64,000 nt of DNA from Dyadobacter endophyticus. GTDB taxonomy: Bacteria > Bacteroidota > Bacteroidia > Cytophagales > Spirosomataceae. Each line of letters begins with the position of its first letter. Within the stretch, counting starts at the first letter, position 1. This document shows positions 45,508 through 54,453 of this stretch, piece after piece. A program made the position numbers and the translations under genes. The DNA lies in the NCBI RefSeq assembly GCF_014641595.1, contig NZ_BMIA01000003.1, forward strand, positions 248,001-312,000. Reading direction: 5' to 3'. Below the pieces are notes generated by a model, which was not told the DNA's origin, did not search any database, and was given only the letters and a program-made list of their open reading frames with translations.

Positions 45508-45881
45508 TCTGAACTTTATCTGCTCCCGATTTTAAAAACAGTGCCAGACTGCCTCATGGCAGTCGGAGTGAATCCAATCGAATGCATTTTTGCCGATAAA
45601 ATCCGGGCATGGGTGCCGAGGATGGGATAAGTCAGACAAAATATTCGATTTTAAATTGAAGCTGCTGGTGATCAGCGGGCCGTCATCCTTCCGTATGTTC
45701 ACCAAACCGTTGAGAATTTCACCATTGAGGAAGTTCTTCCATACCAAATTAAGGGCGTTTTTCTTTGCTCAATCGATTCCGGCTTCCACGGAAAAAGGTG
45801 CATTGTTCTGCTCGATATTATAAATCTTTTTTTCGTTGGCATAATAATTATCCGCGTTGTTCCCAAACAAACAAGAAGTTT
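45508..45881. other. Intergenic stretch with PAS relict and hairpin
   Basis: About 370 bp between the divergent response regulator and DUF4142 genes. Apart from the PAS-like frame it holds a perfect 7-bp inverted repeat, GACTGCC-TCAT-GGCAGTC (45547-45564), near the response regulator start. The DUF4142 promoter must lie at its right end; no TAnnTTTG is seen. Confidence 0.5.
45532..45747 (-). pseudogene. Probable relict of a PAS domain upstream of the orphan response regulator
   Basis: A 71-codon minus-strand frame ends in IGKNAFDWIHSDCHEAV, close to the common PAS phrase GKNAFDWIHPDDREEV, and earlier reads ILNGLVNIRKDDGPLITS, like the start of a PAS core. The same frame continues upstream through one TGA (near 45769) as far as about 45865. 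There is no kinase domain, and the frame stops 24 bp before the response regulator. It is best read as the remains of a sensor gene; a short expressed PAS peptide or chance similarity are alternatives. Confidence 0.42.
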
Positions 45882-46403
45882 ATGCGCGGATACATATTTT
45901 TATTGCTAATGCCCCTGCTCTTCACCCTGACAGGTTGCGAGAACGACGACAATACCAATCCGGCTGTGATCGGCGAGCTTGATAAGCAGTTCATTCTAGC
46001 CGCTGCCGACGATGCCCTGTTCCAGGTGAATGCAGGGCAGGTAGCCGCTTCGGGTACGACCCAGAAGGATATTCAGGATTATGGTGAAGAAATGACGACC
46101 GACAACACGCAGACCGGGCGGGAGTTGCAGAAAATCGCCGGTACAAAAGGAGTGCAGCTCCCCACCACCCTTTCGGACGAGCGGCAACAGCAACTCGACA
46201 GCCTTGCTATGCAAACCGGAACGGGCCTCGACACGCTTTATCTTAACCAGATGGTGGCACTACAGGAGCGGGCAGTAAATATGTTAGAGATTGAAGGCAC
46301 CTCCGGCAATGACCTTGAACTAAAACAATGGGCGTCTGATCGCCTGCCGACAGCGCGCCGGCTTGAAGAACGTGCCAAGGCCCTGCGTGATTCGTTGTAT
46401 TAG
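45882..46403 (+). CDS. DUF4142 domain lipoprotein
   Basis: 173 residues from the ATG at 45882; the frame is open further upstream, but only this start gives a lipoprotein signal (MRGYIFLLLMPLLFTLTGC). The mature part is an all-helical DUF4142 domain, a ferritin-like four-helix bundle found in exported proteins of Bacteroidota and Proteobacteria, with DKQFILAAADDALFQVNAGQ and ERAVNMLEIEGTSGND. Function is unknown; family members are often linked to envelope stress. The stop is 8 bp from the stop of the convergent phosphoesterase gene, leaving no room for separate terminators. Confidence 0.88.
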   Translation: MRGYIFLLLMPLLFTLTGCENDDNTNPAVIGELDKQFILAAADDALFQVNAGQVAASGTTQKDIQDYGEEMTTDNTQTGRELQKIAGTKGVQLPTTLSDERQQQLDSLAMQTGTGLDTLYLNQMVALQERAVNMLEIEGTSGNDLELKQWASDRLPTARRLEERAKALRDSLY

Positions 46404-46411
46404 TGGTCGGC

Positions 46412-49400
46412 CTAAAACCAAAACCCAAGCTGCACCGAAATCCGGGGCTTTTCCTCGTTTTTCTCCTTAGGTATAAATGCGCCGACAGCGATGGTCAAAG
46501 CGTCGACCGGGGCAAGCCAGATGCCGCCGCCGTAATTGTAATGCCATTTTTCGGACGATTGCCCGTCGAGCCACACGCGGCCATAGTCGAACCCTCCGAA
46601 AATACCGTAGGTAAGCGGCAAGGTCGGATTGTAGCTGCTGCCAAGGCGCAGACGCAGGTCGGTATCATGCCAAAGGGAGCTTTTACCGTAGAAGCGCTCG
46701 GTGCGGTAGCCTCTCAGTCCCAGTTTACCACCTATATTCGGCATTTGGAAAAACTGGAACCCGCTTCCGAAATTGACCCCGGTGCCTACTTGCGTTGCCA
46801 GGATGAGGTTCTCTTTCTGGTCGAGCGCGGTGTACCACGCAAATTGCGCACGAAGACCGGTGAAGTTCCGGTCGCTTTTCAGGTCGGTCGTCCAGTTCAC
46901 CGCCGCGTTGAAACGAATGCCTGTATGCGGTGAAAACAGATTGTCGACGCTGCTGAAATTGAAAGTAAACTTAGCCCCGCTATAATATTTTGTTCTGAAA
47001 ATGTCGTCCGGTAAACCGTTCTCTGTGCTGGTAATATACCTGTTTCCGGTTGCCTGAATGTCGTTCACTTCAAACACCGGTCCTAATGTAACGAAGCCAT
47101 TATGACCTGCGAAACGTTTTTTAAGCGCCGGATAAACGTAGAATGCGCTCTGCCGTACACGGTAAAAATTGGCGTCGTCCACAGGCCGCTCGGTTTCGTT
47201 GCCAAGTCCTGCGTAATTGAATGCATACCGGGGGCCACGGTAGTAACTGTCGAGGTAAAAATCGAATTTTTTGAATGCGTTGATAAAATCACCGGTATAA
47301 TTGACCTTAAAGCCCTGCGTTCTGACTGCAAAACTTCCTCCTATGCTTTGTACCGACGCGTACGGCTCTTTCTTGAACCCGTATTTGGTGATATTCACCG
47401 CCCCGCCGAGGAAGAAACCGTCGTCGGGGTTCGCTCCAAGCAGTGGCAGCGGCAACGTAATGTCATAGTTACTGTCGGCGCTGCGGCGGTCGTACACGTT
47501 GAAGCGGTAAAGGCTCGTGCGTTTGTCCTTCGTATCGGGCCCGGGGATAATGGTATTGTTTTTCAAATCGTCATAAACGAATGTCTTCTTCCCGCCGCCG
47601 CTCACCCGTGCGCTATCCGCGAAGACGTCCTTGCCCAGCCCGCCAATCAGCCTTAGCTTAATGCCCTTGCGGACATCGCCTCTGACGATAAACTCGTCGT
47701 CGTCGCCATTTCCGTAGATATTAATGGCATGTGTGACGGCATTTTCAAAAACACGCTGGTAATTCTGGTGCTTGATGCGGCCTTCCTTACCAGTCTCGTA
47801 CACGGTCACACGTGTGTGCGCGTCGTCTATGCGCTCGATCACAAACCGCTCCTCCTCCTCGGTACCGATCACATTCACTTCCTTACTCACAAACTCATAA
47901 TGCGTCCGTGCGATCTCCATCAGGTGCGCCCGTCGCGCTTTGAGCCCTTCGATCATTTTGGGTGATGCCATTTCACGCGCTTTGGCCGGCCAGTCTTTGA
48001 AAGAAGCCTCAATAGCCTCATCGGTGAGATTCTTCTGAATATATTTCACCTGCTCCTCCCATTGCTCCCAGCTCAGCTCGTTCAGGAAAGTGCGGTCGAA
48101 AAGGCGTGCGCTCCACGTCGTCCATTTCATGCTCTGGATCTCCGGGCCGTAGGTTTGCAGTTGCCGTAGGAAAGGCAGCGTCTGCCGTGCGATATTTGTC
48201 AGGAAACCGTCGTAACGCGAGAATGCCTGGTCGCGGTCGCGGGGGATAGGGCGGTATAATACGGTTCCGTCCTTCTGTTTTGTAGAAGCCCAGGCCCATT
48301 GGTCGTCGTGGCGGTCCCAGTCGCCGATGATGAAATCCAGCAACCGGGTACGAATGGCCCATTGCTCATCAACCCTGGCCTTACTGCTTTCCAGCAATTC
48401 CTCCACAAGTTCGGGCGTGCTCACGATCTTGTCAGGGTTACCGAAGAAATCGGCATCCTTCCATTTTTTCCCGTCAGCGCGCTCCTCTACCAGGTTCATC
48501 GTACCCCCAAAAAGACTGTTGAACGTTCCCAGGCCTGGCTGGGCTGGTACATAATACATTTTCGGATTGGTATGGTACACATTGATTGCACCCGCCAGCG
48601 CAGGCAGGTTCAGCGGCGCAAACGGGTTGGTCGACAAGAAGTTATCTTCCACAAGGTACTGTGCGGCAATCATTTGGTTGAACGGAAACGGCAGGAAGCG
48701 GCTTACGTCTTTGGTAAGCCCCCGCATGGCATATTCCTTGCCCTCACCGTCGCGTAGGCGCAGCGAGTTGGTCTGATTTCCCCCTCCCTGCTTAATGGGT
48801 ATCACGCCGCCTTTGTAAGCGGCCAGATCCAGCACCGGAAAGCGGTATTGTTGCAGGTACAGCGGCCGGTAATGCTCGCCGAGCATGGCCTTATGCACTT
48901 TGCCGATCGGCTTGACCTCGTTGCTGACGATGAATTTCGTTGTCGAATCGGCATGCTGGTTGTATTCCGTAAATGCGATGGTAGAATCCGGTATTTCAAT
49001 CTGCTGCTTGTCTTTGACCTTATGCTGAAAAACCAGTCTGGCATCTTTACCGTCGGGGGTAACTTCCCAGAATTTGGCCCAGGTTTCACCACCCGCGTAG
49101 AAGCTTAATGTCGAGAACCCGAGTCTGGGAGATGCAAACATAGAACCTTTCCCGAGGCTTACCGGACTGTTTTTAGAACCGCTGCCACTTACGATAAATT
49201 CCTGTCCATCATTCTCGATAAACTGCAATGCATGTTCATGTCCGCTGGCGAATATGAATTTGCCGTTTTTTTTCGCCCCCGCGAGCACCGCTGTGCGAAG
49301 ATCCTTGTAATGCTTGTTGGCCACATCCTGCCGCGAGCCGATCGTTGCCCGGAACAATGCGCTGAGGCTACCCAATACAGGTAGCGGAATGTAGAGATTC

Positions 49401-50203
49401 GGGTTCAGCTCCGTCAGCGGGAAAATATGCTGCTTGATGGTGAACCTGCCCCCGTGTGGCCCGTATGTGTAGGGCGGATGGTGCATGGCGATCACGACGT
49501 TCTTGTTGCGGTATTTACGTACCACATTCTCCCACACAAACCGGAACTGCTCACGGTTCCTGATCTCGCAGCCGTCGTTGATCTTCTGGTCGCGGTCCCA
49601 GTCGGTAAGCCACCATTGCGAATCGGCGATGATGACGACCACATTGTCGTTCAATTCCACCACTTCCGGGCCCGAGCAGCCATTCAATGGGAGGAAGTAA
49701 TCTTCGTATTCCTCCTTATCCTTTTTGCCGCGGCGCTCGTTGATGTATTTTTGAATGTATTTCTCCTGACGCTTCAATCCTTTCACGCCCCAGCCCCGCC
49801 AGTCGTGGTTACCGGGCAGGAAAATCGGATGCCCTTTGAAATTGTCGAGCGTTTCGAGTTGTGAGTTAATGCGAAATTCGGCCACCTTGCGCGCGGCGGA
49901 GTCTTCCGACGGCGGCATGCCCGATTCGTAGATATTATCCCCTAAAAACAATACAGAACTGTTTTTCGATTCGACACCGAGTTTGGTTTTGAGGTATTCC
50001 AAAACCGGGGCGCGGTTTTCGGGCGAATCGTTGCCCGCGTCGCCTACCAGGTACATGGTATGTCTCAGCTCCAATGCAGGATCGGGTGAAGCCGATTGCC
50101 ATTGCGCACCTTCTTTTGAAAAACGGGTTTTGTAGCTCGCGCAGGAAGATATGCCTGCCAGAACTGTTCCCAACACGAGTAAACGGAGTAAATATCGATT
50201 CAT
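46412..50203 (-). CDS. Outer-membrane fusion: calcineurin-like phosphatase, kinase-like region and beta-barrel
   Basis: 1263 residues. A lipoprotein-type signal has its Cys at position 21 (GISSCASYK). Residues about 48-400 form a metallophosphoesterase with every metal motif: GDAGN (54-58), GDNIYESG (88), GNHDWRG (131), MHHPPY (240) and ASGHEHA (319). Residues about 430-860 include RLLDFIIGDWDRHDDQW (catalytic-loop-like, D628/D630-R-H632) and RPIPRDRDQAF (D656/D658, metal-site-like), the pattern of CotH/HipA/Fam20-type kinases. The last 300 or so residues form a BamA/TamA-like barrel (GGKLGLRGYRTERFYG, final Phe). The enzymatic parts would sit at the outer membrane, on the periplasmic or outer face. 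It is the last gene of the ppk1 operon, 18 bp after the SdiA-regulated-type gene. The kinase resemblance is by motif only. Confidence 0.87.
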   Translation of the reverse strand: MNRYLLRLLVLGTVLAGISSCASYKTRFSKEGAQWQSASPDPALELRHTMYLVGDAGNDSPENRAPVLEYLKTKLGVESKNSSVLFLGDNIYESGMPPSEDSAARKVAEFRINSQLETLDNFKGHPIFLPGNHDWRGWGVKGLKRQEKYIQKYINERRGKKDKEEYEDYFLPLNGCSGPEVVELNDNVVVIIADSQWWLTDWDRDQKINDGCEIRNREQFRFVWENVVRKYRNKNVVIAMHHPPYTYGPHGGRFTIKQHIFPLTELNPNLYIPLPVLGSLSALFRATIGSRQDVANKHYKDLRTAVLAGAKKNGKFIFASGHEHALQFIENDGQEFIVSGSGSKNSPVSLGKGSMFASPRLGFSTLSFYAGGETWAKFWEVTPDGKDARLVFQHKVKDKQQIEIPDSTIAFTEYNQHADSTTKFIVSNEVKPIGKVHKAMLGEHYRPLYLQQYRFPVLDLAAYKGGVIPIKQGGGNQTNSLRLRDGEGKEYAMRGLTKDVSRFLPFPFNQMIAAQYLVEDNFLSTNPFAPLNLPALAGAINVYHTNPKMYYVPAQPGLGTFNSLFGGTMNLVEERADGKKWKDADFFGNPDKIVSTPELVEELLESSKARVDEQWAIRTRLLDFIIGDWDRHDDQWAWASTKQKDGTVLYRPIPRDRDQAFSRYDGFLTNIARQTLPFLRQLQTYGPEIQSMKWTTWSARLFDRTFLNELSWEQWEEQVKYIQKNLTDEAIEASFKDWPAKAREMASPKMIEGLKARRAHLMEIARTHYEFVSKEVNVIGTEEEERFVIERIDDAHTRVTVYETGKEGRIKHQNYQRVFENAVTHAINIYGNGDDDEFIVRGDVRKGIKLRLIGGLGKDVFADSARVSGGGKKTFVYDDLKNNTIIPGPDTKDKRTSLYRFNVYDRRSADSNYDITLPLPLLGANPDDGFFLGGAVNITKYGFKKEPYASVQSIGGSFAVRTQGFKVNYTGDFINAFKKFDFYLDSYYRGPRYAFNYAGLGNETERPVDDANFYRVRQSAFYVYPALKKRFAGHNGFVTLGPVFEVNDIQATGNRYITSTENGLPDDIFRTKYYSGAKFTFNFSSVDNLFSPHTGIRFNAAVNWTTDLKSDRNFTGLRAQFAWYTALDQKENLILATQVGTGVNFGSGFQFFQMPNIGGKLGLRGYRTERFYGKSSLWHDTDLRLRLGSSYNPTLPLTYGIFGGFDYGRVWLDGQSSEKWHYNYGGGIWLAPVDALTIAVGAFIPKEKNEEKPRISVQLGFWF

Positions 50204-50221
50204 AGGATGTCGGCTAAGGCC

Positions 50222-51088
50222 CTATTGGCCCGATTTTCTGAATTTGAGCACATTTCCACTGAAAAGGTCGTCGCCCTCATTGGAAATATAAAGATTGCCC
50301 GCATTATCGAATGCAATGCCTTCCGGCTGGATAAACATGTTGCTGTTCAGGTGGTGTGCGCCCTTCACTTTCCATTGGCGGTCGGTTACCACCACCAGCT
50401 TGTTCACCGCCGAGATAATGTACCATTCCTTCGTGATCGGATTCCGCGCAATGCCCGACGGCCGGAAACCACGCGCTACCTTCCCGGTAATGGCCTTGAT
50501 TTCGTCGACATTGATCGCAAACTTGCCGGATTCCGCGATCACCGAATCCGGTCCGGTTTTCAAAATGTAGCCCGAAACGCTGTTCTTGGAATCGTCACCC
50601 GCGCAGTTCTTACAAATGACAAACAGCTCGCCGGTACCTTCATCACCGTACATTCCTTCATATTCACCTTTGGGTAAAATACCTTTCACCTCTGCTACGC
50701 CCTCCGGCTCCTCGAAAACCGCCTCCGCCATCGGGAATGTGTAGATGGTACCATTGCTTTTCAGGATGTAGGCGCGGTCGTTGATGATCGAAACATCCTC
50801 ATAATCTCCTTTTTTGCTGAATTTTGAATGCTGTTGCTTCGGCACCTCCCACGCAAGCCTGAACAGCTTGCCGTCCTCGTCCTGAATGGCGTAGACCGTA
50901 TCGCTTTGCCCCTTGTCGAATGCGATACCCGATACTTCGAACAGGCTTTCGGGCAGGTTGAACTTCTCCGGCTTGTTTAAATCGTACTCGCGGAAAATTT
51001 CCGTTTCCTTCTGCGCGGAGTTGCAACCGGCTGCCAGCAAGCCCAGCAACAAAACGGCCAGCAGTATAGATCTATATTGGTTTTTCAT
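50222..51088 (-). CDS. SdiA-regulated-domain lipoprotein (beta-propeller)
   Basis: 288 residues with a lipobox Cys at 22 (LLAAGCNSAQ). The mature part reads as a six-bladed propeller of the SdiA-regulated type, with FEVSGIAFDKGQSDTVYAIQ, YEDVSIINDRAYIL, EGMYGDEGTGELFVICK and IQPEGIAFDNAGNLYISNEG. The family is a periplasmic or surface protein of uncertain function, related in fold to esterase-like phytase propellers. Its ATG overlaps the ppk1 stop by one base (TGATG), which implies translational coupling to polyphosphate kinase. A role in binding or hydrolysing phosphorylated material is inference from this context. Confidence 0.85.
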   Translation of the reverse strand: MKNQYRSILLAVLLLGLLAAGCNSAQKETEIFREYDLNKPEKFNLPESLFEVSGIAFDKGQSDTVYAIQDEDGKLFRLAWEVPKQQHSKFSKKGDYEDVSIINDRAYILKSNGTIYTFPMAEAVFEEPEGVAEVKGILPKGEYEGMYGDEGTGELFVICKNCAGDDSKNSVSGYILKTGPDSVIAESGKFAINVDEIKAITGKVARGFRPSGIARNPITKEWYIISAVNKLVVVTDRQWKVKGAHHLNSNMFIQPEGIAFDNAGNLYISNEGDDLFSGNVLKFRKSGQ

Positions 51089-53124
51089 CAGAATGTCTTT
51101 TTTAAGTTCTCGACCGTTCCCGTCAGGTATTGGTAAATCGCCTCCTGCGACCGCACGCCCCCTGGGAGTGTGGTAACGGGCGCATTACGCAGCTTGTCGT
51201 CGATCCAGACGGCCTGCACGGTGTCGTCCCATTGCAGCCCGAGGATGTCGATGAGTTGTTTTTTCAAATCTTCGTGGTAGATCGGGAAACAGACCTCGAT
51301 CCGGCGGTAAATATTACGGTTCATCCAATCGGCGGAGCCCATGACTACCTCCGGCCGGCCATTATTATGGAAAACAAAAACGCGCCCGTGTTCGAGGTAG
51401 CGATCTACAATGCGCTTGATACGGATGTTTTCACTCTGTCCCGGAATGCCTGGCACGAGCCTGCAAATGCTCCGTACGATCAGGTTCACGGTAATGCCGG
51501 CGTTCGAAGCCTCGTACAGTTTGTTGATCAGTACTTCTTCTTCCAGGTTGTTCAGCTTAATGGTAATGCCCGCGGGTAGGCCGTTTTTAGCATGATCAAT
51601 CTCTCGGTCGATCAGCTCAATAAAGCGATTTTGAAGATTAAATTGTGCTACCAGCAAATGCTCGAAGCGCAGCACATCTATCTTCTCCGGTTTTTTCTTT
51701 TTACTCAAAAAACCGAACAACTGCTCGGTTTCTTTCAACATGCCCGGGTGCGCGGTCAGCAGAATGTGGTCGGTATAAAAACGGGCGGTGCCTTCGTTGA
51801 GATTACCGGTCGCGAGCAAGCCCAGGTAAGAATGCGTTTCGTGTCTACGCTTCACAAGCGCAAGCTTCGCATGGACTTTCAATGCATTCACACTGTGGAT
51901 GATCTTCACCCCCGCCGACTTCATTTTCTTCGCCCAGCGAATATTGTTCGCCTCATCGAACCGCGCTTTCAGCTCCACGAGTACTGTCACCTTCTTGCCA
52001 TTTTGGGAGGCGGTAATCAGCGCGTGAGCGATCTTCGAGTCGTGCGCAACGCGGTACATCGTCGTATAAATCTCCTGCACGGAGCGGTCGATGGCTGCTT
52101 CGTTGAAAAAGCGGAGAATGGTATCGTAGGTCTGGTACGGCGCGTGGACCATCAGATCGCGGCGGGTCAATGCCTCGAATAATGTTTCCGGTTCTTCAAA
52201 ACCTTCCAGATGCTGCGCGGCCGGCCAGGCGGGATAGGAGATCGCCGGAGAGGCTACCGGTAGCGATGAAAGGTCTTTCAGATTATGATAGCGCCCGCCT
52301 TCTACAAGCGACGCCTTTTTCAGATCAAAAACATTCACAATGTATTGCAAATGCCGCAACGACAAGCCGGGCTCATAAAGGAACCGGGTAGCGAAGCCGA
52401 AATCGCGTTTGCTCAACTGCTTTTCGACCTGTTCGGCCATATTTTCGCCTTCTTCGTCGAGCAAATCCAGCTCGGCATCACGCGTTACTTTAATATTGAA
52501 TGCTTTAATATCGGTCGCATCCGGGAAAAGGACTGCCAGATTGCAGCGGATCAGGTCTTCCAGGAAAATAATGTACTCGCCGTCGGGCTGCCTGATTTTT
52601 ACAAACCTGTCGAGCTGCGGCACGGGGATATTTACCAGGGCAATTTTCTCCTTGTCGCCGGGCAGTTGCAGCACCACGACAATGTAAATCTGGTTGTTTT
52701 CAGGAAAAAAGGAAGTCTTGTCGTTCAGATAAACCGGATGCAAAAAACCTGCTATTTGCGTATAAAAATAGCGGCGGGCAAATGCGGCAATCTGTTCGGA
52801 AATAGCTTCTTTATACAAAAAATGAAAACCCAGCCGGGCCAATGCCGGAATGACGGACTTACCCAGAATGCGGCCGAATTCTTCCTGCTGCCGGTTCACC
52901 GTCGCCTCCGCTTCCAGAAAAGCGCTGCTGGTGGCGTCCTGCATGGCATTCTTTTGCAGGTATGGCATCCGCACCCGGTAAAACTCATCAAGATTGGAGG
53001 AATAGATCGATAGAAACCGGATCCGTTCCATCAGCGGGACGGCTTCGTTCGCGGCTTCCGTCAACACTCTTTCGTTGAAGGAAAGCCAGCTGATATCCCG
53101 GTTAAAATAGCGGAACGCTCCCAT
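51088..53124 (-). CDS. ppk1: Polyphosphate kinase 1
   Basis: 678 residues, normal for PPK1. The enzyme makes inorganic polyphosphate from the ATP gamma-phosphate, reversibly, at the membrane face of the cytosol. Visible: N-terminal domain FNRDISWLSFNERVLTEA; head domain; C1 domain with the phosphorylated His in LKVHAKLALVKRR; GNLNEGTARFYTDH with the second active-site His; C2 with GSADWMNRNIYRRIEV. All key residues appear present. It is the third gene of a tight operon, 12 bp after the HD-PycTM gene and overlapping the next gene by 1 bp. No exopolyphosphatase adjoins; the phosphatase at 46412 is the nearest candidate. Confidence 0.97.
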   Translation of the reverse strand: MGAFRYFNRDISWLSFNERVLTEAANEAVPLMERIRFLSIYSSNLDEFYRVRMPYLQKNAMQDATSSAFLEAEATVNRQQEEFGRILGKSVIPALARLGFHFLYKEAISEQIAAFARRYFYTQIAGFLHPVYLNDKTSFFPENNQIYIVVVLQLPGDKEKIALVNIPVPQLDRFVKIRQPDGEYIIFLEDLIRCNLAVLFPDATDIKAFNIKVTRDAELDLLDEEGENMAEQVEKQLSKRDFGFATRFLYEPGLSLRHLQYIVNVFDLKKASLVEGGRYHNLKDLSSLPVASPAISYPAWPAAQHLEGFEEPETLFEALTRRDLMVHAPYQTYDTILRFFNEAAIDRSVQEIYTTMYRVAHDSKIAHALITASQNGKKVTVLVELKARFDEANNIRWAKKMKSAGVKIIHSVNALKVHAKLALVKRRHETHSYLGLLATGNLNEGTARFYTDHILLTAHPGMLKETEQLFGFLSKKKKPEKIDVLRFEHLLVAQFNLQNRFIELIDREIDHAKNGLPAGITIKLNNLEEEVLINKLYEASNAGITVNLIVRSICRLVPGIPGQSENIRIKRIVDRYLEHGRVFVFHNNGRPEVVMGSADWMNRNIYRRIEVCFPIYHEDLKKQLIDILGLQWDDTVQAVWIDDKLRNAPVTTLPGGVRSQEAIYQYLTGTVENLKKTF

Positions 53125-53136
53125 AAAGACGGCGGA

Positions 53137-54429
53137 TCAGTGTTCGAAGAGAATGGAGGCGATCACAAACGCGATCACAGAAATGACAATTCCAAACATG
53201 AATACATTATACCCCACACGCAGCAGGCGGTACTTCCTCCCGAGCACAACTCCCTGTGAATAAACATCTTTCGTAAGACTTCCATACAGAAACTCGCGGT
53301 CGTTCATCATCGTCTGCATGCCTTTGGAATACTCATCGAACGACATCCGGTAGAAATTCCCGAAAAACAGCAGGTTCACGCTTTTTGCATCGATATCATG
53401 CTGTGTGAATGTGCCGCGGGGGATCGTCGGGCGAGTAGAAAGGATCGAGAATACCATGGTCACCATGCAAACGGTGAGCAGCATCATAGTCGGGAGGATG
53501 AGGTACGCGTTGTCTTCGAGTTTGCGCACAAGCACGCTCAGTAGCACCGAAATGATGATCGACGTGGTGGTGATCATAATGTGCGCCTTGTTGTCGGCCA
53601 TGTCGCTCAGGCGCTGGTGGTTGTTGGAACTGATCCGGAACATGGTTTCGATACCCTTGTCCGGCCGGTCGTCCTTTTTCTTTTTGCCTTCGGCTATTTC
53701 GGGAATGAATGGTTTTTCGTCCCTGTGCTTGTTTTCTTCTTTATGCTTGATGGCTGGCAAGAGGGGCGCTTCGCTGGCTGCTGGTCCGGCATCCTCCACT
53801 ACGGCACTTTCCTCCGACGCTTCAAGGGAGTCTTCAACGAGCTTTTGTTTGAGCTTTTCAAGATTCTTTTTCTTCTGCTTATCGAGCAGGTCGCGGCAGT
53901 AGTCGGTCTGGTACTCGTGGTTTTCAAGGAGTCTGATCGTGCTTCTGCGCCAATCCGTCTTGTCGATCTTCCTGCCAAGACGCTGCTCGGCTTCTTTTCT
54001 GACGAGCTTGTTCCAATCCCCGAATTCCGGTGTACCTAAATGGAACAGATCGGCGTCGCAAACTACCTGTTCGAGGAAATTAGCCGGATTTTGCGGCCAG
54101 ACGGTCGCCAGAATGCAGCCCTGTACCTCGGAAATCACTTCCTCGTCCACCTCCTCAGCGCGCAGAAATTCAGCGGCCATTTCGGCGCCCCGCTTCTCGT
54201 GCCCTTCCGCCTCACCGGTACTGTAACCCGTATCATGAAACCACGCGGCCGTCACGACAATGAAAGTCTCTTTGTCCTCCAACCGGTAATGATTGGCGAT
54301 CTTGACGGCATTCGCCACCACAGACTCGGTGTGAACGAGGTTGTGGTAACTGAGTTGCGCGAGCGCCTTCGTGCCGAAAAAATGGTGGACATGATGCTTA
54401 ACCTTGTCGAGCCGATGGTTATAGTTCAT
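53137..54429 (-). CDS. HD phosphohydrolase fused to Pycsar-effector-type transmembrane domain
   Basis: 430 residues. The HD domain (about 5-190) has SYHNLVHT (H29, H33), WFHDTGY (H65-D66) and VCDADLFHLG (D125/D127), the full metal set of the family. A charged, coiled-coil and low-complexity linker (about 190-262, KKKNLEKLKQKLVEDSLEAS) follows. Residues 262-430 match the PycTM (DUF5706) type: FRISSNNHQRLSDMADNKAHIM, of which the first part precedes two helices near 285-330, and a third at the C-terminus. In Pycsar defence this domain opens the membrane on binding cCMP or cUMP. Here a fused HD domain could hydrolyse the ligand. The gene lies between a GAF protein (24 bp) and ppk1 (12 bp). Confidence 0.87.
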   Translation of the reverse strand: MNYNHRLDKVKHHVHHFFGTKALAQLSYHNLVHTESVVANAVKIANHYRLEDKETFIVVTAAWFHDTGYSTGEAEGHEKRGAEMAAEFLRAEEVDEEVISEVQGCILATVWPQNPANFLEQVVCDADLFHLGTPEFGDWNKLVRKEAEQRLGRKIDKTDWRRSTIRLLENHEYQTDYCRDLLDKQKKKNLEKLKQKLVEDSLEASEESAVVEDAGPAASEAPLLPAIKHKEENKHRDEKPFIPEIAEGKKKKDDRPDKGIETMFRISSNNHQRLSDMADNKAHIMITTTSIIISVLLSVLVRKLEDNAYLILPTMMLLTVCMVTMVFSILSTRPTIPRGTFTQHDIDAKSVNLLFFGNFYRMSFDEYSKGMQTMMNDREFLYGSLTKDVYSQGVVLGRKYRLLRVGYNVFMFGIVISVIAFVIASILFEH

Positions 54430-54453
54430 AGAACATTCAGTTATAATGCTTCG

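Noticed and set aside
53137..54429. Reading the HD-PycTM gene as a Pycsar anti-phage defence system
   Set aside because: There is no adjacent recognisable PycC cyclase, no mobile-element or defence-island context, and the effector domain is fused to a hydrolase within a ppk1 operon. A regulatory role fits better.
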